This document shows, in pieces, positions 60,162-64,000 of a stretch of DNA of 64,000 nucleotides (positions are counted from its first letter, which is position 1; every line of letters starts with the position of its first letter). Source of the stretch: Pseudomonas sp. ok272 (GTDB taxonomy: Bacteria; Pseudomonadota; Gammaproteobacteria; Pseudomonadales; Pseudomonadaceae); contig NZ_FOCB01000017.1 of the NCBI RefSeq assembly GCF_900109995.1, positions 34,827-98,826 of the forward strand, written 5' to 3'. A program made the position numbers and the translations under genes. Below the pieces are notes generated by a model. That model saw nothing but the letters and a program-made list of their open reading frames with translations. It was not told where the DNA came from and searched no databases.

Positions 60162-61049
60162 TCAAGAGTTGACTAATGATTTTTGGTACAGGGTGAAGCA
60201 GGCTTCCGCCAGCGCTGAGCGGGGGGCGCCACGGCGCATGATCAGCCCCAGCCGGCCAAGGGTTTGCGCATTTTCAATCGGTTGCAGGCGCAGGTGCTCA
60301 GTCAACGCTTCGAGCCCGCCATCCAGCGGCATCACCGCGCAGCACAGGCCGCCATGCACGGCTTGTAACAATTGGTGCACGGCGTCGGTTTGCAACAACG
60401 GCTGTGGGGTGAGGCCGCGGCTGTGGAAGTTGTGGTCGATGGACTGGCGAAAGTGCATGCCGCTGGTGAGCATGCCCAGGGGTAGTTCGATCAAGGCTTC
60501 CCAGCTCAGTGGCGTGTCGCCAAAGCTGAAGAAACGCTGATCGTAGAGCAGGCCCATGCGGGTTTCGCTGAAGGCCAGGGAATCGAAACGCTCGCCATCG
60601 AGCCGTTCCAGGTAGGACACGCCCAGGTCGATTCGATTGTTGGCCAGTTGTTCGAGGATCTGCTCGGAACTCAAGGCCGACAGTTCGAAGCGCAGGTTCG
60701 GGTGGTCGCCGTGCAACTGTTGCATCAAGGGCAACGGGTCGAAGCTGGACAGCGGCACCACGCCCAGGCGCAACGTGCCCACCAGGTTGCCCCGACACGC
60801 TGCCGCCTCGGCCTGCAGGCCGTCATAGGCCGCCAGCACGGTCCGTGCCCAGGCCAGCACCCGCTCGCCGGGTGCGGTGAAGCCTTCAAAGCGCTGGCCA
60901 CGATTGACCAGCGGCAGATCGAGTTCTTCTTCCAGGCTGCGCAAGCGCATGGATAGCGTGGGCTGGGTGATGTGGCAGCGCGCGGCGGCCTGGCCAAAGT
61001 GCCGGGTTTCGTCCAGGGCGATGAGAAATTTCAGCTGCTTGATGTCCAT
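60162..61049 (-). CDS. LysR family transcriptional regulator
   Basis: This 295-residue regulator has the N-terminal winged HTH (KQLKFLIALDETRHFGQAAA, then ITQPTLSMRLRSLEEELDLP) and a C-terminal substrate-binding domain. The ATG at 61049 gives the canonical LysR start; a longer frame adds 19 residues. It lies upstream of and in the same direction as fdhD, and might regulate the fdhD/molybdoenzyme pair (inference), or the divergent kbp-like gene. Effector unknown. Confidence 0.9.
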   Translation of the reverse strand: MDIKQLKFLIALDETRHFGQAAARCHITQPTLSMRLRSLEEELDLPLVNRGQRFEGFTAPGERVLAWARTVLAAYDGLQAEAAACRGNLVGTLRLGVVPLSSFDPLPLMQQLHGDHPNLRFELSALSSEQILEQLANNRIDLGVSYLERLDGERFDSLAFSETRMGLLYDQRFFSFGDTPLSWEALIELPLGMLTSGMHFRQSIDHNFHSRGLTPQPLLQTDAVHQLLQAVHGGLCCAVMPLDGGLEALTEHLRLQPIENAQTLGRLGLIMRRGAPRSALAEACFTLYQKSLVNS

Positions 61050-61185
61050 CTTTTCCCCCGGGCGCGATGAGGCCTGGATTCTAGCGCTTGGGTTGACCTG
61101 CGTCATTGGTCGGTTGGGAACCGTGTGGCGTGATGTTGGTCTAGTCTTTCGCGACCGGACCTATTAATCCCAAGGAGTGTGCACT

Positions 61186-61629
61186 ATGAGTCTTTTGAGC
61201 TTTGTAAAAGAGGCAGGCGAAAAACTGATCGATTTGCTGACACCGGGTAACGCCAATGCGGGCGAGCAACTGAAGGATCATATCGCGAAGGTCGGCCTGG
61301 GCAACCCGAACGTCCAGACCACGGTCGATGGCGACAAAGTCACGGTGACCGGCGAAGTGGCGACCCAGGAAGAGAAAGAAAAAATCCTCCTGGCGCTGGG
61401 CAACATTGCCGGCGTTGGCAGTGTGGATGATCAGATCACGGTCACAAACCAGCCAACGCTGCTGGCCGCCAAGTTCGTGGTGGTCGAGAAGGGCGACACC
61501 CTCAGCGCAATCTCCCTGCGCGTGTACGGCGATGCCAACAAGTATCAAAAAATCTTTGAGGCCAACAAGCCGATGCTCAAGGATGTGAACAAGATCTACC
61601 CAGGGCAGTCGTTGCGTATTCCTGAGTAA
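61186..61629 (+). CDS. kbp: BON-LysM potassium-binding protein (Kbp/YgaU)
   Basis: This 147-residue cytoplasmic protein has a BON domain (residues about 25-85) and a LysM domain (FVVVEKGDTLSAISLRVYGD, then INPGQSLRIP-like IYPGQSLRIPE). The order and length equal E. coli Kbp (149 residues), a soluble K+ sensor that binds potassium. The ATG at 61186 has AAGGAG at a suitable distance, while a GTG at 61177 lies too close. It is divergent from the LysR gene. Confidence 0.9.
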   Translation: MSLLSFVKEAGEKLIDLLTPGNANAGEQLKDHIAKVGLGNPNVQTTVDGDKVTVTGEVATQEEKEKILLALGNIAGVGSVDDQITVTNQPTLLAAKFVVVEKGDTLSAISLRVYGDANKYQKIFEANKPMLKDVNKIYPGQSLRIPE

Positions 61630-61651
61630 GTCCTAACACCGTGTGATGGCG

Positions 61652-61685
61652 TTCGCGAGCAGACGGCGCTCCGTCTGCTCGCGAA
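61652..61685. repeat. Perfect hairpin between convergent genes
   Basis: TTCGCGAGCAGACGG and CCGTCTGCTCGCGAA form 15-bp arms around CGCT. It is REP-like in part (TTCGCGAGCAG) but with a different tip. It lies between kbp and yrfG and may act as a bidirectional terminator, though no T tract follows. Confidence 0.75.
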
Positions 61686-61704
61686 GCTTGTCAGGCGCCT
61701 CGGT

Positions 61705-62367
61705 CTACAGGCCCTGAATCAATTCCCGATAATCCCCCACCGCCTCGAACTCCCCGGTGTCCTTCGGTCCTTTGCGGCTGTCCGGCTGGCTGACCGCCAG
61801 CAGATGGGCCACGCCAAAGTCGCGGGCGCTGCGCAGGATCGGCAAGGTGTCGTCGATAAACAGGCTGCGTTTCGGATCGAAGCCGATGTCCGCTTGCAGG
61901 GCGTCCCAGAACTGTGGGTGCTCCTTGGCGAAGCCGTAGTCGTGGGAGCTGATCAAGCGCTCGAAGTACGGGGCCAGTTCAATGCGCTCCAGCTTCAAGG
62001 ACAAGGAATCGCGGTGCGCGTTGGTGATCAGGATCACCCGTTTGCCGGCCTGCTTGATCGCGGCCAGGAAGGTGTCGGCGTCCGGGCGCAGGGCAATCAA
62101 ATGCGCGGTCTCCAGCTTCAGCTCACGCACTGGAAGCTTCAGCTCGGTGCTCCAGAAGTCCAGGCAGTACCACTGCAACTGGCCCGCGTTGCGCTCGAAC
62201 AACGGCTGCATCTCAAGCTCGGCCATGGCCCGGCTGATGCCGTGCAGTTGGGCATAGCGCTCGGGCAGGTGCTCCATCCAGAAGTGGTTGTCGTAGTGCA
62301 GGTCCAGCAGCGTGCCATCCATATCCAGCAGAACGGTATCGATGTCGCGCCAGGGCAATGAGGGCAT
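61705..62367 (-). CDS. yrfG: GMP/IMP nucleotidase (HAD phosphatase YrfG)
   Basis: This 220-residue HAD-superfamily hydrolase has motif I DTVLLDMDGTLLDLHYDNHF (nucleophile aspartate near residue 15), motif II ILITNAHRDSL and motif III-IV around FAKEHPQFWDAL and SLFIDDTLPILRSA. YrfG of E. coli dephosphorylates purine nucleotides. It is divergent from nudE, with about 90 bases between, and yrfG / nudE / cysQ is a known pseudomonad cluster. Confidence 0.92.
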   Translation of the reverse strand: MPSLPWRDIDTVLLDMDGTLLDLHYDNHFWMEHLPERYAQLHGISRAMAELEMQPLFERNAGQLQWYCLDFWSTELKLPVRELKLETAHLIALRPDADTFLAAIKQAGKRVILITNAHRDSLSLKLERIELAPYFERLISSHDYGFAKEHPQFWDALQADIGFDPKRSLFIDDTLPILRSARDFGVAHLLAVSQPDSRKGPKDTGEFEAVGDYRELIQGL

Positions 62368-62456
62368 GGGGTACTTCTCAAGCGGGTAGAAAGATATCCG
62401 ACGTAACCAATCGGGCGGGCCGCGTTATAGTAGCGCGTTCACGCCAAGGAGCCGCC

Positions 62457-63023
62457 ATGCGCCAGAAACCCGAAGTATTAGCCCGCGAGATCGTCGCCAC
62501 CAGCCGCCTGTTCTGCGTTGAAGCGGTGCAGTTGCGCTTCTCCAATGGTGTCGAGCGGACCTATGAGCGCTTGGTCGGCAAGGGCGCAGGCTATGGCGCG
62601 GTGATGATTGTGGCGATGCTCGACGCCGAGCACGCGGTGCTGGTCGAAGAGTATTGCGGCGGCACCGATGCCTACGAGCTGTCATTGCCCAAGGGCTTGA
62701 TCGAGCCGGGCGAAGATGTGCTGGCGGCTGCCGAGCGCGAACTCAAGGAAGAGGCCGGCTTCGGTGCGCGGCAACTGGAACACCTGACCGAGCTGTCGCT
62801 GTCGCCGGGCTACATGAGCCAGAAGATTCAGGTGGTGCTGGCCACCGATTTGTACGAAGAGCAGCTCGAAGGCGATGAGCCGGAGCCGATGCGCGTGGAC
62901 AAGGTCAACCTGCGTGAGTTGGCGGCACTGGCGCAAAACGATCAATTCACCGAAGGCCGGGCCTTGGCGGCGTTGTACCTGGCCCGTGATCTGCTGACCC
63001 AGCGTGGGGTGTTCCAGCCATGA
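62457..63023 (+). CDS. nudE: ADP compounds hydrolase NudE
   Basis: This 188-residue Nudix hydrolase splits ADP-ribose, NADH, Ap3A and similar compounds. The Nudix box GLIEPGEDVLAAAERELKEE (residues 80-99) is complete. The ATG at 62457 is chosen because AAGGAG lies six bases upstream; a longer frame from 62358 would overlap the yrfG start. It overlaps cysQ by 4 bases, so they are translationally coupled. Confidence 0.93.
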   Translation: MRQKPEVLAREIVATSRLFCVEAVQLRFSNGVERTYERLVGKGAGYGAVMIVAMLDAEHAVLVEEYCGGTDAYELSLPKGLIEPGEDVLAAAERELKEEAGFGARQLEHLTELSLSPGYMSQKIQVVLATDLYEEQLEGDEPEPMRVDKVNLRELAALAQNDQFTEGRALAALYLARDLLTQRGVFQP

Positions 63024-63856
63024 GCGATTTCCCTCAGGTTCATCCGTTGTTGGCCCCGGTGGTCGAGCTGGCACTGAAGGCGGGCGAGGCGATCCTGCCG
63101 TTCTGGCGCACGGGAACGGACGTGATCACCAAGGCGGACGATTCGCCGGTCACCGCCGCCGACCTGGCGGCCCACCATGTGATCCTGGACGGGCTGACCG
63201 CCCTTGATCCGAGCATCCCGGTGCTGTCCGAGGAAGACGCCAACATCCCACAAGCGGTGCGGGCGGGCTGGCAGCGTTGGTGGCTGGTGGACCCGCTCGA
63301 TGGCACCAAGGAATTCATCCACGGCAGCGAAGAGTTCACCGTCAACATCGCGTTGATCGAACAGGGACGCGTGGTGTTTGGCGTGGTGTCGATGCCGACC
63401 AGCGGCCGCTGTTACTTCGGCGGTGCCGGACTCGGTGCCTGGCGCGCGGACCTGGATGCCGCGCCGCAGCCGATCCGGGTGCGTGAAGTCCCACCGGCGG
63501 GCGAGGCGTTCACCGTGGTCGCCAGCCGCCGGCACTCAAGCCCGGAACAAGAGCGCCTGCTCGCCGGGTTGAGCGACAGCCTGGGTGAGTTGCAATTGAC
63601 CAGTGTCGGCAGCTCGTTGAAGTTTTGCCTGTTGGCCGAGGGCGCGGCGGACTGCTATCCGCGCCTGGCGCCCACTTCGCAATGGGACACCGCGGCAGCG
63701 CAAGGGGTGCTGGAAGGGGCCGGTGGCGAGGTGTTGGAGTTGAGCGGTGAAGCGTTCAGCTACCCGGCGCGTGAGTCGCTGTTGAACCCATCATTCCTGG
63801 CGCTGCCAGCCAAGGCGCCATGGCGTGGCAAGTTGCTGGCGTTGGCCCGTGCCTGA
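63020..63856 (+). CDS. cysQ: 3'(2'),5'-bisphosphate nucleotidase CysQ
   Basis: This 278-residue phosphatase converts PAP to AMP. PAP is left by sulfate reduction through PAPS; the enzyme therefore supports sulfur assimilation. The inositol-monophosphatase-type metal sites are E71-E72-D73 and DPLDGTKEFI starting at 91, with the W..DTAA motif near QWDTAAAQGVLEGAGG. It follows nudE in one transcript. A REP pair follows. Confidence 0.95.
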   Translation: MSDFPQVHPLLAPVVELALKAGEAILPFWRTGTDVITKADDSPVTAADLAAHHVILDGLTALDPSIPVLSEEDANIPQAVRAGWQRWWLVDPLDGTKEFIHGSEEFTVNIALIEQGRVVFGVVSMPTSGRCYFGGAGLGAWRADLDAAPQPIRVREVPPAGEAFTVVASRRHSSPEQERLLAGLSDSLGELQLTSVGSSLKFCLLAEGAADCYPRLAPTSQWDTAAAQGVLEGAGGEVLELSGEAFSYPARESLLNPSFLALPAKAPWRGKLLALARA

Positions 63857-63877
63857 CGCCCACTGATGACCAATCCT

Positions 63878-63966
63878 TGTGGGAGCGAGCCCGCTCGCGA
63901 AGGCCTCGGGTCAGTCAACATTGATGTCGGCTGGCAGATTGCATTCGCGGGCAAGCCCGCTCCCAC
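63878..63966. repeat. REP pair after cysQ
   Basis: TGTGGGAGCGAGCCCGCTCG faces a second subtype, CGGGCAAGCCCGCTCCCAC. Confidence 0.85.
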
Positions 63967-64000
63967 GGTAGACCAGCGGCGCACACCCGTCTGATGAACA

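Overview
The window is bacterial chromosome, very probably from the Pseudomonas fluorescens group. The case rests on dense GC-rich genes, dozens of short palindromic repeats of the GTGGGAGCGAGC type between genes, and several gene neighbourhoods known from pseudomonads: oscA-sbp-cysTWA beside a GGDEF/EAL gene, ompR-envZ / tex / thioesterase / gshA, rimB-rimK / hslR / hslO / pckA, and yrfG / nudE / cysQ. I saw no rRNA, tRNA, CRISPR array, prophage or intact insertion sequence.

Layout. 1-6.4 kb: a GGDEF/EAL protein, then oscA and the sulfate importer sbp-cysT-cysW-cysA. 6.5-16 kb: a LysE exporter, a divergent LuxR-type response regulator and hybrid kinase, a DUF962 membrane protein, a Crp/Fnr regulator, a receiver-only protein, a divergent AraC regulator and fatty acid desaturase, then a small hydrolase and a sigma-54 activator. 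16.6-25.3 kb: an orphan MetQ-like binding protein, an AAA ATPase, a TriABC-like RND pump with two adaptors, and a methyltransferase. 25.4-31.2 kb: a two-domain Ig-like protein in a lower-GC patch, the cystine importer with D-cysteine desulfhydrase, and a divergent serine acetyltransferase. 31.2-40 kb: a BCCT choline/betaine carrier behind a probable BetI operator, the taurine operon tauABCD, gshA and a thioesterase. 40-50.7 kb: tex, ompR-envZ, rimB-rimK, hslR, hslO and pckA. 50.7-56.5 kb: a DUF1493 protein, a Fic toxin with a 56-residue antitoxin, a RecQ helicase, 3-hydroxyacyl-CoA dehydrogenase plus thioesterase, and a glycine-zipper protein. 56.5-64 kb: a candidate small RNA, a YdeP-type molybdoenzyme with fdhD, a LysR regulator, a Kbp-like protein, and yrfG / nudE / cysQ.

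The strongest theme is sulfur. Sulfate uptake, taurine uptake and desulfonation, cystine uptake with D-cysteine breakdown, O-acetylserine synthesis, an orphan MetQ-like protein beside an SfnR-like activator, glutathione synthesis and PAP recycling (cysQ) all lie within 64 kb. Four of the sulfur transcription starts have similar AT-rich upstream regions that could be CysB targets (inference). The second theme is intergenic repeats: ordinary REP pairs, a longer composite repeat in three copies, and a perfect 30-bp inverted repeat. I found no plainly undescribed multigene system. The best leads for new biology are the HTH-less sigma-54 activator with its hydrolase and orphan MetQ, the receiver-only protein, the Ig-like protein, the composite repeat and the candidate small RNA.
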